A stretch of 64,000 nucleotides of DNA from NCBI RefSeq assembly GCF_022174665.1, contig NZ_CP076562.1, positions 64,001 through 128,000 of the forward strand, given 5' to 3'. A model generated the notes under the pieces. That model was not told where the DNA came from. It ran no database searches and worked only from the letters and a program-made list of their open reading frames with translations. This stretch comes from Eubacterium sp. MSJ-33. Its GTDB lineage: Bacteria; Bacillota; Clostridia; Lachnospirales; Lachnospiraceae. Below, one piece after another: positions 44,423 to 53,146 of this stretch. Made by a program: the position numbers and the translations under genes. The first letter of the stretch is position 1. Each line of letters opens with the position of its first letter.

Positions 44423-45790
44423 ATGTTCGATAAGAAAGTATTAGTTGCAGGAGCAGGAAAAAGTGGAATCTGTGCAAGTGAGCAGCTTCTTCGAAATGGA
44501 GAGCAGGTTGTACTGTTTGATGAGAACCCGAAGGGAACACTCACAGAAACAGTAATCCTTGAAAAACTTGGGTTTGATAAGAAACCGGAGGCTTTGACAA
44601 TCTGGCTTGGCGCATTGACTGACGAATTGCTTGCAGATATTTCCTGTATGGTTATAAGTCCGGGCATCCCGGTTGATGCACCATTTGCACTCAAAGTAAA
44701 AGAGGCAGGAATTCCGGTATGGAGTGAGATCGAGCTTGCATATACTTACGAGAAGGGTACAGTGGCAGCTATTACAGGTACAAACGGAAAGACAACAACG
44801 ACAACACTCGTTGGCGAGATCATGAAAGCTTATAACGAGAAAACATTTGTCGTAGGAAATATCGGAATCCCATACACAAGTCTGTCTGACAAAAGCAGTG
44901 CGGATTCGGTTACGGTCGCCGAGATCAGCAGCTTCCAGTTAGAGACGATTCATACATTCCGCCCACATGTGAGCGCAATACTGAATATTACACCGGATCA
45001 TTTGAACCGGCATTATACATTTGAAAATTATGCAAACTGTAAGCTCGATATCACGAAGAACCAGACAAAAGAGGATTACGCTGTGATGAATTACGATGAT
45101 CCTGAGACGGTGAAGCGTATCGACAAAGTTCCGGCAACGGTAATCTTGTTCAGCCATAAAAAGGAATTAGAGTCCGGCGTGATTGTCAAGGACGGTGCAG
45201 TTGTAATCCGGGAAGATGGCAAGGAGATCTATGTGATGCCGCTTTCCGAGTTCCGGCTTCTGGGTGATCACAATGTGGAAAATCTTCTTGCGGCAGTTGC
45301 TATTTCCTATTATATGGGTGCGGATATCACAACAATCCGTAAGACCTGTGGTGCATTTAAGGGTGTAGCACATCGAATCGAATATGTGCGTACGGTAAAT
45401 GATGTAAATTATTACAATGATTCAAAGGGAACAAATCCGGATGCGGCAATCAAGGCAATCCAGTCGATGGTTCGTCCGACTTATCTGATCGGTGGTGGTT
45501 ATGATAAGAAGTCCACTTATGACGAGTGGATTGAAAGTTTTGACGGTAAAGTGAAATGTCTGCTTCTGATCGGACAGACGGCACAGGATATTGCGGACTG
45601 TGCAAGAAAGCATGGATTTGAGAGTATTGTCATGATGGATGATTTGAAACAGGTTGTGGAATATTGTCATGCACATGCTGAACCGGGGGATGCGGTACTT
45701 CTTTCACCGGCATGCGCAAGCTGGGGGATGTTTGATAATTACGAACAGCGCGGAGATATGTTCAAGGAATATGTAAATGCGCTTTCATAA
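44423..45790 (+). CDS. murD: UDP-N-acetylmuramoylalanine--D-glutamate ligase
   Basis: 455 residues. N-terminal VLVAGAGKSGICASEQL binds the UDP part, VISPGIPVDAPF and the P-loop GTNGKTTTTTLVGEIM (near residue 117) follow, then HLNRHYTFENYANCK, NYYNDSKGTNPDAAIKAI and LLSPACASWGMFDNYEQRGDMF. It adds D-glutamate to UDP-MurNAc-L-Ala. It sits between mraY and the ftsW/spoVE gene. murE, murF and murG are not in this cluster. Confidence 0.96.
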   Translation: MFDKKVLVAGAGKSGICASEQLLRNGEQVVLFDENPKGTLTETVILEKLGFDKKPEALTIWLGALTDELLADISCMVISPGIPVDAPFALKVKEAGIPVWSEIELAYTYEKGTVAAITGTNGKTTTTTLVGEIMKAYNEKTFVVGNIGIPYTSLSDKSSADSVTVAEISSFQLETIHTFRPHVSAILNITPDHLNRHYTFENYANCKLDITKNQTKEDYAVMNYDDPETVKRIDKVPATVILFSHKKELESGVIVKDGAVVIREDGKEIYVMPLSEFRLLGDHNVENLLAAVAISYYMGADITTIRKTCGAFKGVAHRIEYVRTVNDVNYYNDSKGTNPDAAIKAIQSMVRPTYLIGGGYDKKSTYDEWIESFDGKVKCLLLIGQTAQDIADCARKHGFESIVMMDDLKQVVEYCHAHAEPGDAVLLSPACASWGMFDNYEQRGDMFKEYVNALS

Positions 45791-45822
45791 GATCGTGCAA
45801 TGGAATAAAAGGCAGGAGAGTC

Positions 45823-46998
45823 TTGGCTATGGCATATGGCAGAAGAAAATTGAAAAAGAATAAAATATTCGCGACAGGCGGATATATCGACTATCAGACA
45901 ATTTTCCTGATTGTTGTGCTGCTGGCATTCGGTGTCATGATGGTGTACAGTGCGAGCGCGTATCGTGCGACACTTTCCGGACTTTCCAGCGGATATTTTG
46001 CGATGCGTCAGGGCGCGATTGGATTGGCGGGCATCATTGTAATGATGCTGATATCCTGTTTAAATTATCAGTTTTATAAAAAGCCGATGATGCAGCGGCT
46101 GATCGTAACAGCGATGATCGTCTGTGCGGGTATTGCTCTGGTGCTTGGTGTATCTTCACATGGCTCCCAGCGTTGGATTGAAGTTGCGGGCGTCCAGTTA
46201 CAGCCATCCGAGATTGTAAAACTGTTGATTATTCTGTATCTGCCAAGTGCATGTGTGAAGCATCCGAATTACCTGAAATCTTATCAGGGAATTCTGAGAT
46301 TGATCGCACCATGTATCATCAGTGCAGGCCTGATTGCAAAAGAGAATTTAAGTACGGCGGTTGTCTGTGTGGCAATCATGCTGGTAATTATATTTGTGGC
46401 ATGTCCGGATTACAAGATTCTGGTTATGCCGGTTGTGGCATTGGCAGCTGCCGGTGTACTTCTTATCACAACGGTCGGTTATCGTGGGGATCGAATTGAT
46501 GCATGGATGCATCCGGAAACGAGCGATTCCGGATACCAGACAATGCAGTCTTTGTATGCAATTGGTTCCGGAGGACTGTTTGGGAAAGGTCTAGGGCAGA
46601 GTATTCAGAAACTTGGTTTCCTGCCGGAGTCACACAATGATATGATTTTCGCTATTATCTGTGAGGAGCTTGGTTTGTTTGGGGCACTTTGTGTCATTGC
46701 GTTATTTGTAATGCTGATCGTACAGCTTCGATACATTGCAAACCATGCCAGAGACCGGTATGGCGCACTTGTTGTAACGGGTGTTATGACGCATATCGCT
46801 GTGCAGATGATTATTAACATAGGTGTTGTTACGAATGTAATCCCGAATACCGGTGTTCCGCTTCCGTTTATCAGTTATGGTGGTACATCACTGGCGTTCC
46901 TGATGGTTGAGATGGGATTTGTTCTGAGTGTATCAAGACAGATGCTTCCATATGAAGCACCGACCCGGGAGGAAATACAGATGCAGCGGCAGAGATAA
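45823..46998 (+). CDS. SEDS glycosyltransferase, FtsW/SpoVE type
   Basis: 391 residues with about ten membrane segments. SEDS landmarks are VMMVYSASAYRA, GSQRWIEVAGVQLQPSEIVKLLIILYLP, ESHNDMIFAIICEELG and GVPLPFISYGGTSL. It polymerises lipid II together with a class B PBP. The start is either TTG 45823 or ATG 45829, both near AGGAG at 45814. Whether it is the vegetative FtsW or the spore SpoVE cannot be decided from the sequence. Confidence 0.93.
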   Translation: MAMAYGRRKLKKNKIFATGGYIDYQTIFLIVVLLAFGVMMVYSASAYRATLSGLSSGYFAMRQGAIGLAGIIVMMLISCLNYQFYKKPMMQRLIVTAMIVCAGIALVLGVSSHGSQRWIEVAGVQLQPSEIVKLLIILYLPSACVKHPNYLKSYQGILRLIAPCIISAGLIAKENLSTAVVCVAIMLVIIFVACPDYKILVMPVVALAAAGVLLITTVGYRGDRIDAWMHPETSDSGYQTMQSLYAIGSGGLFGKGLGQSIQKLGFLPESHNDMIFAIICEELGLFGALCVIALFVMLIVQLRYIANHARDRYGALVVTGVMTHIAVQMIINIGVVTNVIPNTGVPLPFISYGGTSLAFLMVEMGFVLSVSRQMLPYEAPTREEIQMQRQR

Positions 46999-47025
46999 GT
47001 ACATAGCTGCAGAAGGAGAATCGTT

Positions 47026-47727
47026 TTGAAGAAACATTGGATTATATTATTCATACTTGTGTTGATAGCAGGAACACTTCTGTATCTGTCTACCTGGACC
47101 GTGGACAAGGTACAGGTGGAGGGCTGTGAAGTTGTAAATACACAGTCGGTCAGTGATGCGATGAAGGCAGAAGCTCCGCTTGACAATACATTGTTGTTAT
47201 ACATGAAGAATAAATTGAATAAGATCGGGGATATTCAGTTTGTAAGTAAAATGGATCTCGAGATTACAGATAAAAACACGGTTACCGTGACAGTGTACGA
47301 AAAATCCATAGCCGGCTGCGTATTATACAAAGGCGACTATGTGTATTTTGATAAAGATGGTATAGTATTGGACGCATCAAAAAAACGGGTTGGCAGTGTA
47401 CCGCTCATCAAAGGTCTTAGCTTTACAGAGTGGAATATAGGGAAGAAACTGCCGAGCGATGATGATAAGAAATTCCAGACAATACTGACTATCACGCAGT
47501 TGGTGGAAAAATACGGCTTAGAGATTGACGGTATCAAGTTCACCGCTGAAAATGAAATTGTTCTCCAACATGGAGGCATCACAATCGAACTGGGAGAGGG
47601 GGAATATCTGGCGGTTCAGATGATGAATCTGGGCAACATACTGAAAAATCTGGAAGGTATGTCCGGAACATTGTATATGAAAGACTTTGATTCCGAAAAT
47701 GCAACTGCGAGCTTTAGCAAAAAATAA
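47026..47727 (+). CDS. Cell division protein FtsQ/DivIB
   Basis: 233 residues starting at TTG 47026 behind AGAAGGAG. One membrane segment (about 4-22) is followed by a POTRA-like domain (TVDKVQVEGCEVVNTQSV, then DIQFVSKMDLEITDKNTVTVTVYEKS) and the FtsQ beta domain. Weakly conserved at sequence level, but position before ftsZ and topology fit DivIB, which regulates the septal synthase complex. Confidence 0.88.
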   Translation: MKKHWIILFILVLIAGTLLYLSTWTVDKVQVEGCEVVNTQSVSDAMKAEAPLDNTLLLYMKNKLNKIGDIQFVSKMDLEITDKNTVTVTVYEKSIAGCVLYKGDYVYFDKDGIVLDASKKRVGSVPLIKGLSFTEWNIGKKLPSDDDKKFQTILTITQLVEKYGLEIDGIKFTAENEIVLQHGGITIELGEGEYLAVQMMNLGNILKNLEGMSGTLYMKDFDSENATASFSKK

Positions 47728-47818
47728 GTAAATTTTACGTAAACCTATTGATTATTTCAACAAAAACCTATATTATATAGGATAATAATGCGCAAAAAGA
47801 ATAAAGGAGGAAAAGACC

Positions 47819-49039
47819 TTGCTTGAAATAAAATCGAATGACGAGAAAACCCCTGCAAGAATCCTTGTGATTGGTGTAGGTGGAGCTGGTAACAATGCAG
47901 TAAACAGAATGATTGATGAGAATGTGGAAGGTGTTGAGCTGATTGCAATCAACACAGACAAGCAGATCCTGTCACAGAATCGTGCAACAACAAAGATTCA
48001 GATTGGTGAGAAGCTGACAAAAGGACTCGGTGCAGGTGCAAAGCCTGAGATCGGAGCCAATGCAGTGGAGGAGAACAGAGAAGAGATTACCGATATCATG
48101 AAGGATGCCAATATGGTATTCGTTACATGCGGTATGGGTGGTGGTACCGGTACAGGTGCTGCTCCGGTTGTTGCAGAGATCGCAAGAAATCTTGGAATCC
48201 TGACAGTCGGTGTTGTAACAAAGCCATTCTCTTTCGAGGGTAAGCCTCGTATGAACAATGCCATCAATGGTATTGCAAAGTTAAAAGAAAACGTTGATAC
48301 ATTGATCGTTATTCCAAATGACAAGCTGTTACAGATCTGCGATAAGCGTACAAGTATTCCGGAAGCTTTGAAGAAAGCAGACGAGGTATTACAGCAGGGT
48401 GTACAGGGCGTAACGGATCTGATCAACAAGCCGGGTCTTATCAACCTTGACTTTGCAGATATTCAGACTGTTATGCGTGACAAGGGTGTCGCTCATATCG
48501 GTATCGGTCGTGCAAGTGGTGATAACAAGGCTGTAGATGCAATCAAGTCTGCTATGGACAGCCCATTGCTGGAGACAACAGTCAGTGGCGCAAGCGATAT
48601 TATTGTAAACTTCTCAGGAAATATCGGTATCGTAGAAGCATACGATGCAATCACATACCTGACAGAGGTTGCCGGTGATGGCGCAAATATTATATTTGGT
48701 ACTGTAGATAATGATGTGATGGGTGAAGATGTATGTATCACAATCATCGCAACAGGTATTGAGGACAATGCGGCAACACAGCCGGTTATGCAGAATCCTG
48801 CAAAGCCTTCTGCTGTAAAGCCGACGGTTGCACCGGTTGGTAAGACTCCTACATATGCGAGTCAGCCAATCACAAGTGTGAAGCCTATGGGAACGGCAAC
48901 AAAGCCATCCTTTATGTCAACTCCATCAGTAAAGCCGACAGTAAGTGCTGATATTTCAAGTGCAGCAAAGCCGGCTCCTGCAAAGAGAGAGACAGCGGGC
49001 GGTGGGATTAAAATTCCGGATTTCCTCAAGCGTGGATAG
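47819..49039 (+). CDS. ftsZ: Cell division GTPase FtsZ
   Basis: 406 residues starting at TTG 47819 behind AAAGGAGG. GTPase landmarks: [14 protein letters not shown], the tubulin signature [16 protein letters not shown], NPxxxFxx-type loops and [10 protein letters not shown] flexible Pro/Ala/Lys linker (about 325-390) leads to the conserved C-terminal tail [10 protein letters not shown] that binds FtsA or SepF-type anchors. It is the last gene of the dcw run and is followed by a terminator. Confidence 0.98.
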   Translation: MLEIKSNDEKTPARILVIGVGGAGNNAVNRMIDENVEGVELIAINTDKQILSQNRATTKIQIGEKLTKGLGAGAKPEIGANAVEENREEITDIMKDANMVFVTCGMGGGTGTGAAPVVAEIARNLGILTVGVVTKPFSFEGKPRMNNAINGIAKLKENVDTLIVIPNDKLLQICDKRTSIPEALKKADEVLQQGVQGVTDLINKPGLINLDFADIQTVMRDKGVAHIGIGRASGDNKAVDAIKSAMDSPLLETTVSGASDIIVNFSGNIGIVEAYDAITYLTEVAGDGANIIFGTVDNDVMGEDVCITIIATGIEDNAATQPVMQNPAKPSAVKPTVAPVGKTPTYASQPITSVKPMGTATKPSFMSTPSVKPTVSADISSAAKPAPAKRETAGGGIKIPDFLKRG

Positions 49040-49055
49040 TTAACAGGAACAAGAG

Positions 49056-49085
49056 GGACTGTTGTATAGACAACAGTCCTTTTTC
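49056..49085 (+). terminator. Rho-independent terminator after ftsZ
   Basis: GGACTGTTG (49056-49064) pairs perfectly with CAACAGTCC (49071-49079), followed by a T tract. It marks the end of the dcw operon that starts near 37375. Confidence 0.9.
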
Positions 49086-49106
49086 TTATAGTGTCGGGGA
49101 GGATAT

Positions 49107-51674
49107 ATGGGAGACAGAGACGAGAGAACGGTATTGTTTGACGAATCAATGCTGCAGCAATACCAGAAAAATACAACAGATAAAAGCTCACTTGTAATAG
49201 TGGATGGAAATGGAATCAAAGAGTATGATCTTACGAAGTTTCAGGATGGTTCTTATACATTTGGAAGAAGCGAGAACAACAGTATTCGTTTAAATTCCGG
49301 CATTGTGTCCGGAAATCATGGAGACATCTATCTGCAGCAGGGCAGATTCTATGTGCGGGATAATCATAGCTCAAATGGTTCCTATATTGCATATGGTACG
49401 CAGTTCATACAGATGACACCGGAACAGTATTATGGTGGAGATGGCAGGGATATGATCATCCGCCTCGGAACGAATCACTCAATGGATGGGATTGATCCGG
49501 TTTTATTTCTGTACAATGGCAGACAGAAAGATGGACGTTGGAAGACGTATTCTCTGCATGATGGTGATAACAGTATTGGCCGTGCCGCAGATTGTGATAT
49601 CCGTATAAAGAACGTTGCGGTTTCCAGATATCATGCAGGTATTCGTAAGGTTCAAAATCAATATTATGTATTTGATAACGGCTCAACAAATGGTGTATTT
49701 GTGAATGGCAGCCGGATTGTAAAGCCTTACTGTCTGTCTAATAAAGATATCTTTACAATATTGAATACCACATTTATTTATGATGGGGATGTTCTGTATT
49801 ATAAGGTGAATCCGGAAGGTATTGCGCTGGAAATTCATGACCTGAACAAGGATGTTCCGGCAAAGGGCGGTAAAAAGACGATACTTGATAAGGTCAGTCT
49901 GAGTATACAGCCGAATGAATTTGTCGCAATTATCGGTGGATCCGGTGCCGGAAAGACAACACTTATGACGGCAATGAGTGGATTTGATTCGAAGGTCACC
50001 GGACAGGTATATTGCAATGGAACGAATTTGCGGGAGAATTTCCAGACACTCAAAAATATCATAGGATTTGTGCCACAGCAGGATATCATTTATGAGAATA
50101 TCACGCTGAAGAAGATGCTTTACTATACAGCGAAGATGAAGATGCCGCAGGATACAAGCAATGCAGAAATCGATGAACGGATTGAAGAAGTGCTTGGGAT
50201 GGTGGAGCTGTCTGAACACAAGGATACTTATATCCGCCGTTTGTCCGGAGGTCAGAAAAAACGTGCGAGTATTGCAGTAGAACTTCTGGCAAACCCGGGA
50301 CTTTTCTTCCTGGACGAGCCAACATCCGGACTTGATCCGGGAACAGAAGAACATTTGATGCGGACGCTTTCCAAGCTTTCCAAGGAACAGGAGAAGACAA
50401 TCGTTATGGTTACCCATACGATCAATAATCTTGACCTGTGTGATAAAGTCATCATTATGGGATATGGTGGAAGACTTTGCTATTGTGGCAGTCCGGCGGG
50501 AATTAAAGATTTCTTCCGGACGGATGATCTGGTAAAGGTCTATGATATTATTACGGCAGATCCAAAGGGCTGGGAAACAAAATTCAGAATGTCTGGTATC
50601 AATCCGGTGAATGTACATGCTTCGCAGGAAGGTGGAGAGCCAATCAAACCGAGAAAGGTGAATGGATTTGCACAGCTTGGAATTCTGACTCGCCGATATA
50701 CAACCCTGATCATGAATGATATGCAGAGACTGGCACTTATTTTTGGACAGCCGCTCATTATCGGATTGCTTTTGACTTTGGTTGCGGGTACCGGCATCTA
50801 TGAGAAATTCACAGAGACACAGTCGATTCTTTTCACTTTGATGAGTGGAGGTATCTGGATGGGGCTTCTGAATACAATTCAGGAGGTCAATAAAGAACGT
50901 GTTATTCTGAAACGAGAGTATATGGGAAATCTGAAACTGCCGATATATATGCTTTCCAAGTATATTGTGCAGGGCGTGATCTCTCTGATTCAGGCTGTGA
51001 TACTGGTTGTAACATTTGTACTGGTAAAGGGAACACCAAGCTGCAAGGGTGTAATTATATCTAATGCGACAGTAGAGATGATTGTGCTTATTTTCCTCAC
51101 AATCTATGCATCGGCAGGCATGGGTTTGCTGCTTTCGTCGATTACGAAGAGTGCAGACCGTGCGATGGCGATTGCTCCATTTGTGCTTATCATCCAGCTT
51201 ATATTCTCGGGTATATTGTTTGAATTGACAGGTGCAACGGACAAGATTTCCTACGTGACATTCTCACGCTGGGCGATGGAATCCATTGGAAGCACTTGCA
51301 ATCTGAACGAATTAGAGCCACCCGGACAGGAAGAGAGTGACAGCGTGGAAGAACAGTTTGACGATCTTGTAGCTACCTGTAATGATGCGATTGCAGAGAT
51401 GCAGGAAGCTTATGATGCACAGATCAATGAATTACAGGATGCGGTTGAGACATATTCCGCATTAGCGAATAATCCGCAGACATTCGAAGAGTATACATCA
51501 GAGCCACAGACAATCGAGGCAGAATATGAAGCTGCTGAGACAGAAGAAAACAAGATGTATGTTCGCTCGAAGGCAAGAACTGCCCGTGCATGGCTGATTC
51601 TGTATGGTTCAACATTTCTGTGCGCAGGAATCAGTGTGTTAGTGTTACGAAAATTGAAAGATGAACAGAGATAA
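49107..51674 (+). CDS. Double-FHA ABC transporter (ABCG-like half transporter)
   Basis: 855 residues. FHA domain 1 is at about residues 45-105 (YTFGRSENNSIRL, SGNHGDIYL, DNHSSNGSYI) and FHA domain 2 at about 150-215 (IGRAADCDIRI, SRYHAGI, DNGSTNGVFVNG). An ABC ATPase follows with Walker A GGSGAGKTT (about 277), signature LSGGQKKRAS (about 379) and FFLDEPTSGLD (about 400), then an ABC-2 membrane domain. Before the last membrane segment is a long acidic coiled-coil loop. FHA domains read phosphothreonine, so a PASTA-type Ser/Thr kinase may control it. The substrate is unknown. It begins 67 bp after ftsZ. Confidence 0.9.
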   Translation: MGDRDERTVLFDESMLQQYQKNTTDKSSLVIVDGNGIKEYDLTKFQDGSYTFGRSENNSIRLNSGIVSGNHGDIYLQQGRFYVRDNHSSNGSYIAYGTQFIQMTPEQYYGGDGRDMIIRLGTNHSMDGIDPVLFLYNGRQKDGRWKTYSLHDGDNSIGRAADCDIRIKNVAVSRYHAGIRKVQNQYYVFDNGSTNGVFVNGSRIVKPYCLSNKDIFTILNTTFIYDGDVLYYKVNPEGIALEIHDLNKDVPAKGGKKTILDKVSLSIQPNEFVAIIGGSGAGKTTLMTAMSGFDSKVTGQVYCNGTNLRENFQTLKNIIGFVPQQDIIYENITLKKMLYYTAKMKMPQDTSNAEIDERIEEVLGMVELSEHKDTYIRRLSGGQKKRASIAVELLANPGLFFLDEPTSGLDPGTEEHLMRTLSKLSKEQEKTIVMVTHTINNLDLCDKVIIMGYGGRLCYCGSPAGIKDFFRTDDLVKVYDIITADPKGWETKFRMSGINPVNVHASQEGGEPIKPRKVNGFAQLGILTRRYTTLIMNDMQRLALIFGQPLIIGLLLTLVAGTGIYEKFTETQSILFTLMSGGIWMGLLNTIQEVNKERVILKREYMGNLKLPIYMLSKYIVQGVISLIQAVILVVTFVLVKGTPSCKGVIISNATVEMIVLIFLTIYASAGMGLLLSSITKSADRAMAIAPFVLIIQLIFSGILFELTGATDKISYVTFSRWAMESIGSTCNLNELEPPGQEESDSVEEQFDDLVATCNDAIAEMQEAYDAQINELQDAVETYSALANNPQTFEEYTSEPQTIEAEYEAAETEENKMYVRSKARTARAWLILYGSTFLCAGISVLVLRKLKDEQR

Positions 51675-51720
51675 CAGAATAGAATAAGATAAGGGGGATT
51701 TGTTTCCCTGTAAAGTGTAA

Positions 51721-51867
51721 AAAGAGTTGGTTGTTTCATTCATATTCTAAAGCAGACCGTTGAAGCACGTCGGTACTTAATGAGCGCGAAGCACGAATTT
51801 AGTACCGCTACGTGCTGAACCGAGCGGGAGCACGTCTGCGTAGAATTGAATGGACAACCAACTCTTT
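51721..51867. repeat. Structured palindrome, family B copy 2
   Basis: Outer arms AAAGAGTTGGTTGT (51721-51734) and ACAACCAACTCTTT (51854-51867) are perfect complements. The core matches copy 1: AGCAGACC (51751-51758), GCACGT (51765-51770) with ACGTGC (51810-51815), GGTACTTAATGAG (51772-51784) facing CGAATTTAGTACC (51794-51806), and GTCTGCG at 51834-51840. The core stem differs from copy 1 by paired changes, and the apical loop is far shorter. It stands between two convergent genes, where its A- and T-rich flanks could also serve as a bidirectional terminator. Confidence 0.78.
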
Positions 51868-51872
51868 GTATT

Positions 51873-52955
51873 TTATAGAAGGGAAGTAGAATTCCCCATG
51901 ACGTTTATGACTTTACGCATATTTTGCTGTGTCGCAAGTTCGAATAGATGCGACAGGGAGTCGTCCGAATCACTGTCAGAGCTTAAGCTTGTGCTGCCGA
52001 GGACGGAGATGATATCAACCATGTTCGCATAGTGACTGGTGAGTAACTGGTATTCTGCATAGGATAATACCTTTTGCAGGCTGTCAGTGTCCGTTGTATC
52101 TACATTCTGCAAGGATGACAGAATCGTAGAAATCGGATTCCCATAGGAGGAAAGCAGACTGCCTGCACTGAAATCGGAAGCGGATGTTCCGTTTAATGCA
52201 GAAAGTCCGCTCTGTAAATATGTATTTGAATATGTGCTTTGATTTGCCGTAAGTGTGGAAATGGCAGAGATGATCTCTTTAATCTCTGCGACGATTTCCG
52301 CATTTTTTTTCGCTGTTTCTGCGGAAACCGTGGTTTCGTTAGTTGTATTGAAATTTCCGCCTGTTGCCGTTTGGGTATTGAAAGCGGTATTTGCGGAAGG
52401 AGTTACGGTGACTGTGTTTGCCGGAACTGATACACCGGTCTGCATCAGACTCGTCACCTTAGCAACATAGTTCTGTGTTTCTGTATATGGTGGTATGCCG
52501 CCATATTTTTTTACATTGCCACATCCGGCATTATAGCCTGCAATCGCAAGCGACTGGTTTCCTTGAAACATATTCAGAAGATCCTTTAAGACGGCTGCGC
52601 CTCCCATGATATTCTGGTAGGCATCGTAAGGATCAGATACCCCATATGCGCTTGCTGTGCTTGGCATGAGCTGCATGATTCCCATTGCACCCGAAGAGGA
52701 GGTAATGTTTGATTGAAAACCGGACTCTGTATAGGCAATTGCTTTTAAGAGACGTTCAGACACGCCATATTTATCTGCGGCTTCTTTGAAAATGGAATCA
52801 AGGTTTGTTGTGATGGATGCCTGATTCAATTTATCCGTCTCTGTGCGAAGCATACCATCAAATTTCGTTGTTGTTTCCGATACTGCCTGGGTACGATTCG
52901 GAACTGCAACGGCACTGCTGTCGTTCACATAACCAACACCTTCGATAAATACCAT
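51873..52955 (-). CDS. Lytic transglycosylase (SLT domain)
   Basis: 360 residues. The SLT domain spans about residues 52-165, with catalytic glutamate E77 in AIAYTESGFQSN, then GAMGIMQLMPSTASAYG, DPYDAYQNIMGG and AGYNAGCGNVKKYGG. It cleaves the glycan strand to anhydromuramyl products. The C-terminal 190 residues are Ser/Thr/Asn/Ala rich without a known domain. I see no signal peptide at the N-terminus (MVFIEGVGYVNDSSAVAV), which is odd for a wall enzyme. Confidence 0.9.
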   Translation of the reverse strand: MVFIEGVGYVNDSSAVAVPNRTQAVSETTTKFDGMLRTETDKLNQASITTNLDSIFKEAADKYGVSERLLKAIAYTESGFQSNITSSSGAMGIMQLMPSTASAYGVSDPYDAYQNIMGGAAVLKDLLNMFQGNQSLAIAGYNAGCGNVKKYGGIPPYTETQNYVAKVTSLMQTGVSVPANTVTVTPSANTAFNTQTATGGNFNTTNETTVSAETAKKNAEIVAEIKEIISAISTLTANQSTYSNTYLQSGLSALNGTSASDFSAGSLLSSYGNPISTILSSLQNVDTTDTDSLQKVLSYAEYQLLTSHYANMVDIISVLGSTSLSSDSDSDDSLSHLFELATQQNMRKVINVMGNSTSLL

Positions 52956-53083
52956 GATTCCTTCCTCCCTTCGTGTCCTTTATAGATACTTCAAAAGTAA
53001 CTTAGTTCCTAAGAATTGTCAAGGCGAAAATCGACAAAAATGTAGGGGAAATGCAGAGAAAATAGGGATTCCAAAACCGGATA

Positions 53084-53112
53084 TTGTATTTATGCGACAA
53101 TTGGGGTAAAAT
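53084..53112 (+). promoter_or_regulatory. Sigma-A type promoter for nnr
   Basis: TTGTAT at 53084-53089 and TAAAAT at 53107-53112 are 17 bp apart. The predicted transcript begins near 53119, which favours ATG 53147 over earlier in-frame starts. Confidence 0.6.
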
Positions 53113-53146
53113 GCCTATATACTTAGTCAATTCGGGGGACGAAGAA

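Noticed and set aside
49683..50618. Long minus-strand frame of 311 codons
   Set aside because: Antisense to the FHA-ABC transporter gene, whose domains are unmistakable; no coding features on the minus strand.
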